In this document: positions 7,650 to 16,917 of the stretch, piece by piece | Numbering within the stretch: position 1 is the stretch's first letter | Layout of the letters: each line of letters starts with the position of its first letter | Assembly (NCBI RefSeq): GCF_018784445.1 | Contig: NZ_WQOH01000092.1 | Location: forward strand, 1 to 59,190 | Direction of reading: 5' to 3' | DNA: 59,190 bases | Source: Gemmiger formicilis | GTDB taxonomy: Bacteria; Bacillota; Clostridia; Oscillospirales; Ruminococcaceae | The notes under the pieces: model-generated | What the model saw: only the letters and a program-made list of their open reading frames with translations | What the model was told of the DNA's origin: nothing | Databases searched by the model: none | Translations under genes and position numbers: made by a program

Positions 7650-8558
7650 TTATTTCACAATCTTCCAGTTTTCCCCGTTCTTTTCCAGTACAAGGTTAAA
7701 CTGTGATACCTGTGTTGTCATGGTCTGGTTATCCAGATATTTTACTGCAATGGAAGCTGTCACCTGATTTCCGTTTCGGTTATAAACCGGATTTACCAGT
7801 TCCGAGAAAATATACTCTTTTCCCACAGTTTTCAGCACACCCTCATTTACATAATAGGTCAGTTCCTTTGCGGTTGCCGTAGGGTACAGCTTGAAAAAGG
7901 TGGTGAGAAATTCGTTGATTTCCTCTGTGGTGATGGAATCCACCGTACCGTCACTTTGTACCGCTTTGGGAGTGTAACCGGATTTTACGGGAACACTGGT
8001 AATGGTTGGATTCTGGATAATCGTCAGGTTTCCAGAGCCGTCCACATAGACTGTCACCTGATAGGCGGAACGGACGGTTTTACTGGATTCCCCCTCTGTG
8101 ATACGCTGTTCCACCGTATAGGTCACTTGATAATGCTGCTCCTTTTCTTCTGTGATTTCCCATATCTGAAAATCGGTCAGGGCAGACGATACGGGGATGT
8201 CCTTTCGGACAGTATCTACATTCAGGGCTTGCAGCTCTCCGGTGAGATACCCTTTTAAAGCGTTTGTCCGGTTGTCAATGGAAGCGGCGGACTGTTCCCA
8301 TGAATAGTAGACTTCTGCGAAATTCTCCACAAAATTCTCTATCTTGTGAGTGTCGAGGATTTGTTCCTCAATCACTTTCGTTTCATGGACAGTGTGAATG
8401 TCTATCGCCGTGAAATTCTTATAGACGGCAAACAGGAAGCTCATTGCCAGCAGCACCCACAGGGCAATCACGGTTTTCTTATGGGTATTGACTTTGTAGA
8501 CTTTCAGTTTCTTTTCTTTCTGCTTTTTCTGGTTTTCCTCTTTTCTAATCTGAATCAT
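7650..8558 (-). CDS. tcpC: Conjugal transfer protein TcpC (Tn916 Orf13, VirB8-like)
   Basis: A 302-residue bitopic membrane protein. It has a charged N-terminus (KKEENQKKQKEKKLKVYKVN-like, cytoplasmic), one helix near residues 31-48 (TVIALWVLLAMSFLFAVY), and two extracytoplasmic NTF2-like domains (about 75-190 and 205-300). This matches TcpC/Orf13/ConB of Gram-positive conjugation machines, a structural component outside the membrane that interacts with the other channel proteins. The last gene of the transfer operon in this orientation, it follows orf14 by 16 bases and ends at the terminator at 7596-7636. Confidence 0.9.
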   Translation of the reverse strand: MIQIRKEENQKKQKEKKLKVYKVNTHKKTVIALWVLLAMSFLFAVYKNFTAIDIHTVHETKVIEEQILDTHKIENFVENFAEVYYSWEQSAASIDNRTNALKGYLTGELQALNVDTVRKDIPVSSALTDFQIWEITEEKEQHYQVTYTVEQRITEGESSKTVRSAYQVTVYVDGSGNLTIIQNPTITSVPVKSGYTPKAVQSDGTVDSITTEEINEFLTTFFKLYPTATAKELTYYVNEGVLKTVGKEYIFSELVNPVYNRNGNQVTASIAVKYLDNQTMTTQVSQFNLVLEKNGENWKIVK

Positions 8559-8574
8559 ATCGGTTCATCCTTTC

Positions 8575-9579
8575 TTATTGTTTGATTCGTCCGGCTCCGG
8601 CAAGGTGCTGTTGCCAGTAGGAGCCTGTCAGGTCTGCGTAACCAATGGGATTTCCGGCATGGTACATCCGGTTATTTCCCACATACAGCCCCACATGGGT
8701 GATGTAGGTTCCAGCATTGTAGGTGGAATGGAAAAAGACCAAATCCCCTGCTTTTGCTTCGGACAGGGGGATATGCTGCGTCACATTGTACTGTTCCTGT
8801 GCTGTCCGTGGCAGGGTGATTCCTGCCTTGCCATAGCACCACTGCACCAGTCCCGAACAGTCAAAGGAAGTGGAGGGGGAATCGCCCCCGTACACATACG
8901 TCCAGCCCTCATACTTTAAGGCTTCCTCCATGATAGCCTGTACCGTTTCATCATCAAACTGTGCCACGGTCAGGTATTGCGATACCAAGAGGACATAGAA
9001 CATATTTCCATAGGAATACCGCCAGCCCCCGTTTTTCTCTACGGCAACAGGGTTGGTGTAGGTGACTTTCTTTCCGCCGGATTTGTCCCTTGCAAAGCTC
9101 TCTGCCAGTTCAAAGGTGTATTTTTTCCCACGTCCTGCCACATAGTCTAGGAAACCGCCGCCATAGTTGTAGGACTGAACCACACTGTTTAAGTCACAGC
9201 CCTTTGCTTCTGCCGCTGCGAGCAGTTCCGAGAAATATTTGCAGCCCTGTTTGATGGATTCCTCTGTACTAAGGGAGTTCGGGGGAAGCCCCAGAGATTC
9301 CGAGGACTGCATAACGTCTTCCAGCGTGCCGCCGGATTCCACCTGAATGATGGCGAGCAGCACATTTAAGTATTCCTCTATGCCATATTCCCTTGCATAC
9401 TTTTCCAGCATAGGCTTATGGGCGAGGACTTCCTGTGATACGCTCACGCCCCCATAGATAAGGTTTCCGCCGCTTCCTCCGTCTTCCTCATCCGAGAAGA
9501 CAATCACCACCAAAAGGAGCAGGGAGAACATCATCACGAACACGCCGGAACAGGCAAAGAAAAGGTGTCTTAACTTCAT
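8575..9579 (-). CDS. orf14: Bifunctional cell-wall hydrolase (Tn916 Orf14; lysozyme + NlpC/P60)
   Basis: A 334-residue protein from MKLRHLFFACSGVF. After one N-terminal membrane helix (about 8-30) comes a lysozyme-like transglycosylase domain (about 55-180, with 'LLAIIQVESGGTLEDVMQSS' and 'VQSYNYGGGFLDYV'). A C-terminal NlpC/P60 peptidase follows (about 210-330), with catalytic Cys in FDCSGLVQWCYG and His in ITHVGLYVGN. Orf14/CwlT enzymes open peptidoglycan locally so the transfer channel can cross it. The 9579 ATG is chosen over an upstream one because AAAGGGGAG precedes it and it overlaps the orf15 stop (ATGA). All key residues of both domains appear present. Confidence 0.93.
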   Translation of the reverse strand: MKLRHLFFACSGVFVMMFSLLLLVVIVFSDEEDGGSGGNLIYGGVSVSQEVLAHKPMLEKYAREYGIEEYLNVLLAIIQVESGGTLEDVMQSSESLGLPPNSLSTEESIKQGCKYFSELLAAAEAKGCDLNSVVQSYNYGGGFLDYVAGRGKKYTFELAESFARDKSGGKKVTYTNPVAVEKNGGWRYSYGNMFYVLLVSQYLTVAQFDDETVQAIMEEALKYEGWTYVYGGDSPSTSFDCSGLVQWCYGKAGITLPRTAQEQYNVTQHIPLSEAKAGDLVFFHSTYNAGTYITHVGLYVGNNRMYHAGNPIGYADLTGSYWQQHLAGAGRIKQ

Positions 9580-11954
9580 GGCTTCTCCCCTTTCTTCTGT
9601 TTGGACGCCGCTGTTACTGTTTTTGTCCACTCCTTTCTGGCGGTGGTACGCCGGATGGTAAAGTTGGATTCTTTTACCGCAGGGGCAGCCCGTTTTCTTT
9701 CCGGTATCACAGGAGCCGTATCATTCTGGACAGGTCTTGTCGGAGGGGGAGCAGCAGGTGTAGTAGTTGTCTTTTGTCTTTCATCTGGTTTGTCTGGGGA
9801 AGCCGGAGGGTCTATCTGGCGTTCTGTCCTTACAGGCGGCGTCTGTTCATGGTGGATGGAAGCCGCTTTTACCACCGGAACCGAAGACCGTTCTGCCACA
9901 GTTCCCCCATAAGAAACCTGTCCCCGTTCCCTGATGGATGGGGAAGTTGGCTGTATAGCTGGCTTTCCTGTATGAGAGGTATCTGCATGATGTCGGAAAT
10001 CTTCCGGCTGCTTTGCAGTAACAGGGCGTTCATGGACAGGAGCCGCCCCTTTGGGTACTTCGGAAGCTGTCTTTTGCGGCTGTTTTGCCTGTTCCAGTTC
10101 CGCCATGCGTTCTGCAATGGTCTGTCTGCGGCTTTCTGCCTGTGCGTTCCGCTGTTCGGTTCTGGCAGTTCGGGTCTGGGTCACGCTGGAAGTAAAATCC
10201 CGTACTCCCTCTGATACCTGTGTTTTCCTGTGGTAAAGAGCGTACTTTGCATTGACAGGCAAATCCTTTGCCTGCTCCCGAAGCTGTCCGGCAGTATCGG
10301 CTATCTTATCTTTGGTATCTGCCACCGCACCTACCGCAGAACCAGCCCGTTTCCATGCGGATTCCTTTTCCGGTGCTGCCTGCCCATCTGGTCTGCTGTG
10401 GTCTGCCTGTGTCCGTTTGGAAGAACCGGAGCTGGAAGCAGTTCTCTGGTCTGAGCCAGCCTGTTTTCCTGCGTGGTAGGCAGCCGTACCAGCCCCAAGA
10501 GCCGCCACAGAACGTCCTAACTTATGCTGTAAACGGTGCATATGGGCGTGCATGAGCATACGGGGTCTTCGCATGATACGGCTCCCCATGCTTTGGGAAT
10601 CCCCACTTTGTAAGGAGAACATCCCCATCAAATCCCCCAGCTTGAAATAAATTCCGGCAAAGGTCACTATCTGCAAGAACGCCGTTAGGAAGAACGGATA
10701 TTCCCCAGACAGGTTGTAGAGCATGGTGGAAATGCTGAACGCTACCGTGATAATCAGGGTGATTCCGGCTCTGGTAAGGATGGTATTGAACAGTTTTGTA
10801 ATGGCACGTTTGGACATCCCCTCAAAAGAGGGAACCATGCTGAGGAGGAAGCTCACAGGCAGGAACATGGCGTAGATGATAAAAAGCACCTGTGAAAAAA
10901 TCATTATCCCCGTGAGTAGGAATACAAAAACGGAGATACCGATATTGAACATAAACAGGAAGAATACGGTTCCCAAGCGGTTGATGGTTTTTGTGATGGT
11001 AAGGTTGGTGTTTTCCCTGTCTTCGATTTCCTCCACCACGATTTCTTCCCTGTCCTGCCCGTTGTTTTCGTCTGGGCTGGTTGAGAGCAGGCGTTCCACG
11101 CGGTCAGCCCCAAGGTTTTCCACATCCGAGTTGCCGTATTGCAGCAGGAGCCACGGCTGCTTGACCTGTATGGAAAACAGGCTGTCCCGTATCAAATCTA
11201 CGCTGTCTTTTCCTTGACTTTCCGAGTTCGGCAGCACAATCTTTGTGCCAAGGGTCAGGCTGGCATTGCTGATGTCTGCGGAAAATTCATTGATTTTCCC
11301 GATATAATCAGGAGCATAAGCGATAAAGGCAGCGGACAGCACGAACACCACCACGAAATTCACAACGGCATGGATGGCTTTTGTGGTTTCCCGTTTGATA
11401 AGCCCTGTGTAGGCAACGTAAATCCCCACCACCAGAATGAGAATCAGCAGGAACCCGATATAAAATCCCTCCGAGGACAAGCCGCCTGTGGTAACGCCTG
11501 CAAGGGTCTGCATATTTTTCCCAATGGAATCCGCCGTAGAGGAAATGAAGTCCAGCGAGTAGGCTTCCTGAATCAGATACCCCGTGGCGTTGGAAAGGTA
11601 CAGGCTGATTGTCCAGATAAAATTTGTGATGGCATACAGCCCGTACATCACCTGTTTTCCGATACCGTCCAGCCAGTTCCACGGGAGCCAGTCCCATCCG
11701 CTGTCCACATAAAAATCAAGCTGGTAGTTGTCCAGAGGATATTTGCTGTATTCGTTGGCAGCGTCCACCGTATCATCCACCAGTCCGGCAGCATGGGCGG
11801 CTGTGCCGAAGACTGCCAGCAGCAGGAGGATGAGCAGGAGTGCCAGAAGCACCCTGCCAATCACTTTTCCTGCCATCTTCCAAGACAATCTCTTTTTTGC
11901 GTGATGGGGAACAGGGAGTTGCTGCCCGTTGGAAGTTCTATGTATCACCATCAT
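9576..11954 (-). CDS. orf15: Conjugative channel membrane protein (Tn916 Orf15, VirB6/ConG-like)
   Basis: A 792-residue polytopic protein. A signal-like first helix (about 26-55) is followed by helices near 105-130, 165-190, 200-225, 330-360, 370-395, 415-435 and 440-455. From about 480 to the end the protein is a long hydrophilic, Gln/Ala/Pro/Arg-rich cytoplasmic tail with low complexity. The plan fits the VirB6/TrbL-like channel subunit of Tn916 and ICEBs1. It overlaps orf16 (11951-11954) and orf14 (9576-9579) by four bases each, indicating coupled translation. The tail is typically variable among ICEs. Confidence 0.88.
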   Translation of the reverse strand: MMVIHRTSNGQQLPVPHHAKKRLSWKMAGKVIGRVLLALLLILLLLAVFGTAAHAAGLVDDTVDAANEYSKYPLDNYQLDFYVDSGWDWLPWNWLDGIGKQVMYGLYAITNFIWTISLYLSNATGYLIQEAYSLDFISSTADSIGKNMQTLAGVTTGGLSSEGFYIGFLLILILVVGIYVAYTGLIKRETTKAIHAVVNFVVVFVLSAAFIAYAPDYIGKINEFSADISNASLTLGTKIVLPNSESQGKDSVDLIRDSLFSIQVKQPWLLLQYGNSDVENLGADRVERLLSTSPDENNGQDREEIVVEEIEDRENTNLTITKTINRLGTVFFLFMFNIGISVFVFLLTGIMIFSQVLFIIYAMFLPVSFLLSMVPSFEGMSKRAITKLFNTILTRAGITLIITVAFSISTMLYNLSGEYPFFLTAFLQIVTFAGIYFKLGDLMGMFSLQSGDSQSMGSRIMRRPRMLMHAHMHRLQHKLGRSVAALGAGTAAYHAGKQAGSDQRTASSSGSSKRTQADHSRPDGQAAPEKESAWKRAGSAVGAVADTKDKIADTAGQLREQAKDLPVNAKYALYHRKTQVSEGVRDFTSSVTQTRTARTEQRNAQAESRRQTIAERMAELEQAKQPQKTASEVPKGAAPVHERPVTAKQPEDFRHHADTSHTGKPAIQPTSPSIRERGQVSYGGTVAERSSVPVVKAASIHHEQTPPVRTERQIDPPASPDKPDERQKTTTTPAAPPPTRPVQNDTAPVIPERKRAAPAVKESNFTIRRTTARKEWTKTVTAASKQKKGEKP

Positions 11955-14401
11955 TCCACCTCTTTTCTCACGGGCGGTCTGGTATCAAAGGCATGGAACA
12001 GGTCTTCAAAGATAGGATGGAACTGTATCACTCCTACACGCCCGTACAAATCACTGATAAGGCACTGTCCGTTTTCCAAGTCACGGAGCCGCTTCTGGTT
12101 GTTTTCATCTTCGGAATCTACCCCGAAAAAGGCGAGGGTCTTCTTGATTTCGTTGATGTCCGTGGAACGGAACGCAAACTTCAAGCCCAGATTGTTTTTC
12201 AGCTTTTCATCCAGCAAATCGTCCGTGTTCTGGGTGACAAAGTAAACGCCTGCGTTCATGGCACGTCCGGCACGAACCAGCTTCATAGAGAGGGTCTTGC
12301 CCTGTGCTACCTGTAAGAAGCTCCATGCTTCGTCCAAATCCACAATCTTAAACACGCTGCGGTCGGTGTGGATGAAGTCGAGGGCAAAGGTGCTGATTAC
12401 AATGAGCATTGCCACGGAAAGCAGCTCCATTGTGGTGTATTCTTCAAATGAGGTTTCCTTATCCGGCAGCACCAAATCCGCTACCTGAATGATATTGAGC
12501 TGCTTTTCAAGGCTGATGGACTGTGTGACATCCCCATCCGAAAAGAGCAGGTGTGCAAAGTCATAGTCCGTAAAGGATTCGATATGGTCGGCTATGCTGG
12601 TGCTGATGGTGGTTCCCTCCGCCCGAAGTTCCTCAATCACTTTGAAAAGTCCCCGTTCCTCACTGTTTGTCACCGCACGAATGGCTTTCCGAAGAACAGG
12701 GAACTTTTCCCCGTCACGGCTGGAAATGCCCGTTAAAAAGGTCAGGATGTCGATTGCCAGTGATTCGGAATCCTTTGGGTTCTCCATAATCACATACGGG
12801 TCGAGTAAGCCCCTGTTCTGTTCCTCCGAAGTCAGGTTTACGATATTGATTTCATGGGCGATTTCCGGCAGGGTTTCTTTCCAGCGTCCCCGTTCCGCTT
12901 TCGGGTCAACAATGAGTGCCTGTGCCCCAAACAATACGGAATAATAGACTATCATGTTGTTGCTGAATGATTTTCCGCCGCCGAGGGAGCCGACAAAAGC
13001 GGCAGCAAGGGCGTTGGTGACGGAGCCTTTTACCCCTTGACTGGCAAGGGCAGGCTTTAAGTACACATTTCTTCCTGTATCAAGGCTGTACCCAATATAA
13101 ATACCCTCCGGTTCCCCCAACATCTGGGTTGCCCCAAATCCAAGACCAGCGAGGAAGTCGCTGGTGACATACTGGATGTAATCGTTCAGATACCGTTTGC
13201 TGGCAGGGAGAAATTCCCCATGCAGCCCCAGCATATCCCCAAAGGGGCGAACCAGCTTCACGTTCAAATCATCATAAAAATCTTTCACCTCATTGCAGCG
13301 GCGTTTCAGTTCCTCCAAGTCGGGAGCCGTCACACGCACTACATAGGACAGTTTGTACATGGATTCCTTGCTCTGGTCTAAGGTGGATTCCAGTTCATTT
13401 ACGCTGTCTAAAGCGTCCACCACGTTTGTACTGGTTTCACTGTCATTCTGCCATGCGTGGTTGTCCAAATCTTTCAGCTCTTTTTTCTTGTTCCGTACCG
13501 TGGAGAGGGCTTTCCGGTTTGTGACAATCTCCACATTCATAGAGGTATCAATGGGAAAGGTAAATTGCTGCTGCTGATAGTAAAAGATTTCCGAGGATGG
13601 AAAGTCCAGTTCCCCCACAATGCTGTTGATGGTAAAGTAGGCGGCATAAACTGTCCCGTCTTCCTGTTCGATTTTCAGATACCGCTGGTTTTCCTCTATC
13701 AGACAACGGGTGGGTTTGATGAGGTCATAGTATTTCACCAGCGTTTCCTCCTGAAACCGCTTCTTCGGCAGGTAATACTCATAATCTTCGTAGGCGGTTC
13801 CGGTCTGCCCGTATAAATGCTCAATCAGATAGCCAAAATCGTCCTTATCAAGCCGCCGGACTTTAAAGCGGCGTGAGATTTTATTTTCCAGCAGTTTTTC
13901 CATCTTCTGAAACCGCCAGATTTCCTCATTGCTCATGGAAACAAAATCCCCCATGAGCTTGTGGTTGACTTCATGGAGGAAGTCGGAAACAGCGGTCTTT
14001 GCTTCCCTGCGAAACTGCTTCATGGTGACTTCCTGCTCATTGACAAGCAGCTTAAAGCCGATAAAAAAACGGTAGTCCACCTGATTTTCCCCTATCATGG
14101 AAATGAGGGCTTCGGTCTGTGCGTCAATCTTTGCACAGGCAACGTCCTTTAGCTTGCCTGTCACTTCCTGTTTGGAGCGTTCCTGTGCCGCCCGTATGCT
14201 GGATTCCGTGCTGATTTGCAGGGCGTGAATCTTCCCGTCCCTGTTCTGGGCGATAAGCTGCCGGAATGAATCGTGTACCTGATACTTCTGTTCAGGGCTT
14301 AAAAAGGAATAGTTGTAGGGAAGCAGTTCATAGTAAGCGAAGCACTCCCCGTCATGGTTGAACACAAGGTTATTTTCGATATACTTAATCGGATATGCCA
14401 T
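11951..14401 (-). CDS. orf16: VirB4-type conjugation ATPase (Tn916 Orf16, ConE)
   Basis: An 816-residue AAA+ ATPase from MAYPIKYIENNLVF. Walker A is GSLGGGKS (about residues 460-467), and a Walker B-like segment is FKIVDLDEAWSFL (about 685-697). An N-terminal VirB4/TcpF region of about 400 residues precedes the motor domain. It energises assembly of, or substrate passage through, the conjugation channel at the inner face of the membrane. The ATG at 14401 is preferred over 14410 because GGAGTG is suitably spaced. It overlaps tcpE by 17 bases. Confidence 0.94.
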   Translation of the reverse strand: MAYPIKYIENNLVFNHDGECFAYYELLPYNYSFLSPEQKYQVHDSFRQLIAQNRDGKIHALQISTESSIRAAQERSKQEVTGKLKDVACAKIDAQTEALISMIGENQVDYRFFIGFKLLVNEQEVTMKQFRREAKTAVSDFLHEVNHKLMGDFVSMSNEEIWRFQKMEKLLENKISRRFKVRRLDKDDFGYLIEHLYGQTGTAYEDYEYYLPKKRFQEETLVKYYDLIKPTRCLIEENQRYLKIEQEDGTVYAAYFTINSIVGELDFPSSEIFYYQQQQFTFPIDTSMNVEIVTNRKALSTVRNKKKELKDLDNHAWQNDSETSTNVVDALDSVNELESTLDQSKESMYKLSYVVRVTAPDLEELKRRCNEVKDFYDDLNVKLVRPFGDMLGLHGEFLPASKRYLNDYIQYVTSDFLAGLGFGATQMLGEPEGIYIGYSLDTGRNVYLKPALASQGVKGSVTNALAAAFVGSLGGGKSFSNNMIVYYSVLFGAQALIVDPKAERGRWKETLPEIAHEINIVNLTSEEQNRGLLDPYVIMENPKDSESLAIDILTFLTGISSRDGEKFPVLRKAIRAVTNSEERGLFKVIEELRAEGTTISTSIADHIESFTDYDFAHLLFSDGDVTQSISLEKQLNIIQVADLVLPDKETSFEEYTTMELLSVAMLIVISTFALDFIHTDRSVFKIVDLDEAWSFLQVAQGKTLSMKLVRAGRAMNAGVYFVTQNTDDLLDEKLKNNLGLKFAFRSTDINEIKKTLAFFGVDSEDENNQKRLRDLENGQCLISDLYGRVGVIQFHPIFEDLFHAFDTRPPVRKEVE

Positions 14402-14777
14402 AAATATCACTCCTTACTGCCGTGATGGGCTGTGCCGGATATTCCTTTTCCAGCTTCACGGGCTTTCCTGCATAGGTCAGTTTCGGGCGTACCAGATATG
14501 CCAGTACGGATTTCAGGAAGCCATAAGGCTTTTTCCCGTCAAAGGTTTTCTGGCACATGAACCAAGTGAGGGCAGAGGGTACGCCGAAGTATTTCAAAAA
14601 TGCCCCGTCAATGAACGAAAGGGGAGGGAGGTTCCCTAAGAGTATCACTGCAAACACCGATACCACGAACCACGCCATCTGCGTAAATGTGATGGGGAAT
14701 GGCAGCTTAAAATCATTGATGGAATAGAGTACCTTTTCCACCGACCAGATACTGGTATAGCTTCGTATTTTCTTCAT
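14385..14777 (-). CDS. tcpE: Conjugal transfer protein TcpE family (Tn916 Orf17)
   Basis: A 130-residue protein from MKKIRSYTSIWSVEKVLYSI. A helical hairpin at about residues 27-65 (ITFTQMAWFVVSVFAVILLG, then PPLSFIDGAFLKYFGVPSAL) is followed by a cytoplasmic tail. Orf17/TcpE/ConD proteins are membrane partners of the VirB4 ATPase. The start follows AAAGGACGGACAAC; the longer frame from 14831 would run through the upstream spacer and is rejected. Confidence 0.88.
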   Translation of the reverse strand: MKKIRSYTSIWSVEKVLYSINDFKLPFPITFTQMAWFVVSVFAVILLGNLPPLSFIDGAFLKYFGVPSALTWFMCQKTFDGKKPYGFLKSVLAYLVRPKLTYAGKPVKLEKEYPAQPITAVRSDIYGISD

Positions 14778-14870
14778 GTTGTCCGTCCTTTCTAAAAGAT
14801 GGGGGCAGCAAACGAGCTGCCCCTGAATCAAAAAATCCGCCTGTATTTCCTGAAAGAGATACAGACGGGT

Positions 14871-15368
14871 CTACCGTAAGATTTCATATACGCCGTGGTT
14901 TGTGACAACAAAGGTTCCCTCCAATTCCATGTCACGCCCATAGGCGGCGTAGTCGATATAGTTTTGTAAGTGTGCCGGAAGTTCGCCAAGCTGTCCGCTT
15001 TCTTCCAGATAGCAGCGAGCCACATCCGCCATATCATCACAGCCGGAATGGCAGATAATATCGTCTTCATGCTCACAGAGTTCTTCGATACTGCCAAAGT
15101 AGGATTGCAGCTCTGATAGTTCCTCCTGAATGTACTCCGGTAAGTCCTCCACCATTTCACACAGGCGGTTGACTTCTTCAATGGGGGTATATTCGTCAAT
15201 CTCAAAGGGCAGCTCATAATCATGGATGGCGTATTCCTCATATTCATCATTCAAACCGATACGTTCCTTGACTTCCTCAAAGTCCACAGGCGGCGTGAAC
15301 CATGCCCCGACCAGTTCGCCCTCATTGTATTTTCCTAAGTTGGCAATGTAAATCCGCATTTCCTCCAA
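14871..15368 (-). CDS. ardA: Antirestriction protein ArdA (Tn916 Orf18)
   Basis: A 165-residue, strongly acidic protein (MRIYIANLGKYNEGELVGAW, 'FEEVKERIGLNDEYEEYAIH', 'YIDYAAYGRDMEL'). ArdA is a DNA mimic that inhibits type I restriction enzymes, protecting the single-stranded incoming ICE after transfer. The most likely start is a TTG at 15368, preceded by GGAGG at a good distance, as in the related Tn916 Orf18 with its two extra residues before M; the internal ATG 15359 is the alternative. A second ardA lies directly upstream. Confidence 0.92.
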   Translation of the reverse strand: MEEMRIYIANLGKYNEGELVGAWFTPPVDFEEVKERIGLNDEYEEYAIHDYELPFEIDEYTPIEEVNRLCEMVEDLPEYIQEELSELQSYFGSIEELCEHEDDIICHSGCDDMADVARCYLEESGQLGELPAHLQNYIDYAAYGRDMELEGTFVVTNHGVYEILR

Positions 15369-15384
15369 GTTCTTCTACCTCCTT

Positions 15385-15879
15385 TTAGCGGTAATAAAAG
15401 ATACCATTGTCCGTAAACAGGTAGTTTTCGCTGGTTTCCAGTTCCCGACCAATGGCAGCGTAGTCGATATGGTTCAACAGGTCTGGATGTACTTCTCCAA
15501 ATAGCTGTACCTCCTGCACCAGATAACGGGCGAGGGATTCCCCGTCCTGCACCGGATAGCAGCGTATCTGGTCTTTGTGGTCGATAAATTCCGTAAAGCT
15601 GGGAAACCACCGCTTTTGTACCACATCCATTTCATAATAGAGGGGCGTTCCCTGCATTTCCTGTACCATCCGGCAAAGGGCGTTGATTTCCCAGAGCCTT
15701 GTGTTGCCCTCCAATGGAAAGGGCAGCTCATAGTCTTCAATTTCGATTTCTTCCTCACTCTGAACCCCAAGACGTTCCCTGATTTCTTCAAAATCCACAG
15801 GGCAGGAAAACCATGCCCCAGGATATTCCTCAAAATCTTCATGGTAAAACCGTGTGGTGTTCAGGATGTAGATTCTCAT
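15385..15879 (-). CDS. ardA: Second antirestriction protein ArdA
   Basis: A 164-residue acidic protein with the same ArdA layout as its neighbour (MRIYILNTTRFYHEDFEEY, 'GAWFSCPVDFEEIRERLGVQ', 'NHIDYAAIGRELETSENYLF'). It is only moderately similar, so it is an old paralogue or separate acquisition rather than a recent duplication. It lies 16 bases upstream of the first ardA and both end with the same kind of aromatic/acidic pattern. The ATG at 15879 is used; an upstream non-ATG start as in the neighbour cannot be excluded. Having two ardA genes could widen the range of restriction systems inhibited; that is inference. Confidence 0.88.
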   Translation of the reverse strand: MRIYILNTTRFYHEDFEEYPGAWFSCPVDFEEIRERLGVQSEEEIEIEDYELPFPLEGNTRLWEINALCRMVQEMQGTPLYYEMDVVQKRWFPSFTEFIDHKDQIRCYPVQDGESLARYLVQEVQLFGEVHPDLLNHIDYAAIGRELETSENYLFTDNGIFYYR

Positions 15880-15952
15880 TTCCTCAATCAGTATCACGTC
15901 CTTTCTTAGAACAAAAAATGGCAACTAACTTTGTTTGTCAGTTGCCATTTTT

Positions 15953-16459
15953 CTAATAAAATATTCGCTTTAATTCTTCATCACTATTGATTTTTTTAAT
16001 TACCCAAGGTTGTAAAAAATAATTGATTTGTGGGTCTAACATACTTACTAAATGAGTTTGTCCGGCAGGGGTTAATATTTGTAAATGTTGAAGTTCTATT
16101 ACTAATCCATTGTTCATGGGTAATGGCAGGGTGTGAGTTGGTTCACGTAAAAACTCCCGAATGATTGTCACCTGTTCTGGTGTCATATTTTTCAAATATT
16201 TAATCTGAGCAGTTCCTAATCTCTTAGAAGCATACTTGTCATAAAAGAAATGAAAAATTTTAGATAGTAATAAAACGATTAGTAAAGCTGTGGAAATCAC
16301 AAAAACAATGCCTATTGTAAAACCATATTTTTCTCGAAAATTTATAATATAAAACTTTTGGGCTAACTTTTGAGGCAATAATAATAATGTACCACTGGCA
16401 ATAGATAAAGCTCCTAAAATGTTCGGTGGTAATTTCAAAAAATCAATAAAATCCTTCAT
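15953..16459 (-). CDS. Superinfection-exclusion B (SieB)-like membrane protein
   Basis: A 168-residue protein with two predicted membrane helices (about 15-33 and 47-68: 'FTIGIVFVISTALLIVLLLS'). A cytoplasmic C-terminal domain follows (about 75-168) with 'IKYLKNMTPEQVTIIREFL' and a later 'LQHLQILTPAG' segment. This arrangement matches proteins annotated as super-infection exclusion protein B, known in phages and ICEs, which abort infection by related phages. The gene is distinctly AT-rich between GC-richer ICE genes, has its own ATTTCCTCC-type ribosome site (minus strand GGAGGAAATG), and lies where Tn916 has nothing. It is therefore likely inserted defence cargo. The family call is from pattern memory only. 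Confidence 0.55.
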   Translation of the reverse strand: MKDFIDFLKLPPNILGALSIASGTLLLLPQKLAQKFYIINFREKYGFTIGIVFVISTALLIVLLLSKIFHFFYDKYASKRLGTAQIKYLKNMTPEQVTIIREFLREPTHTLPLPMNNGLVIELQHLQILTPAGQTHLVSMLDPQINYFLQPWVIKKINSDEELKRIFY

Positions 16460-16644
16460 ACATTTCCTCCACTTTCAATTACTATTAAAGAAATTATACC
16501 ACCATTCTTAGTTTATCTCAATTATCATACACTATCATATTACATCTTCTTTCTTTTGGGGAGTTACGCTCCCCAAGCCCCTAGTGGACTTCCGCCATGA
16601 AGCAATCAGAGCTTGCTCCATAACGGAAGTGTAAAATGGGTTTC

Positions 16645-16866
16645 CTATGCACCGATAATCTTATTGAACAGTTCCAGTAAGATGTCCTTTACACCGTCCG
16701 CATTGAAGACCAGACCGACCGCTACGAGGGAAACTACTAAAAAGCCGATAAGTTTGGAAAATTCCCTCTTAAATCCGAGGTACAGTCCAATCACCACGAT
16801 TGCCAGCAGCACAAGGGACTGGGCGTTGGATAAAAACCAGTTGTAAAGATTCTGTCCGAAATTCAT
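16645..16866 (-). CDS. orf19: Small membrane protein, Tn916 Orf19/TcpD-like
   Basis: A 73-residue protein with two hydrophobic helices (about residues 15-32 'AQSLVLLAIVVIGLYLGF' and 38-55 'LIGFLVVSLVAVGLVF'). It belongs to the short TcpD/Orf19 membrane proteins found after the relaxase gene in Tn916-type operons, which are thought to be channel accessory subunits. The start follows GAAAGGAGC. The 185-base gap downstream (16460-16644) contains a GGGGAG/CTCCCC hairpin at 16558-16574 but no gene. Confidence 0.8.
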   Translation of the reverse strand: MNFGQNLYNWFLSNAQSLVLLAIVVIGLYLGFKREFSKLIGFLVVSLVAVGLVFNADGVKDILLELFNKIIGA

Positions 16867-16917
16867 AAAAGCTCCTTTCTTTCCTGTAAGATTTCTTAGG
16901 TTCTAAAATTGCCGCCG

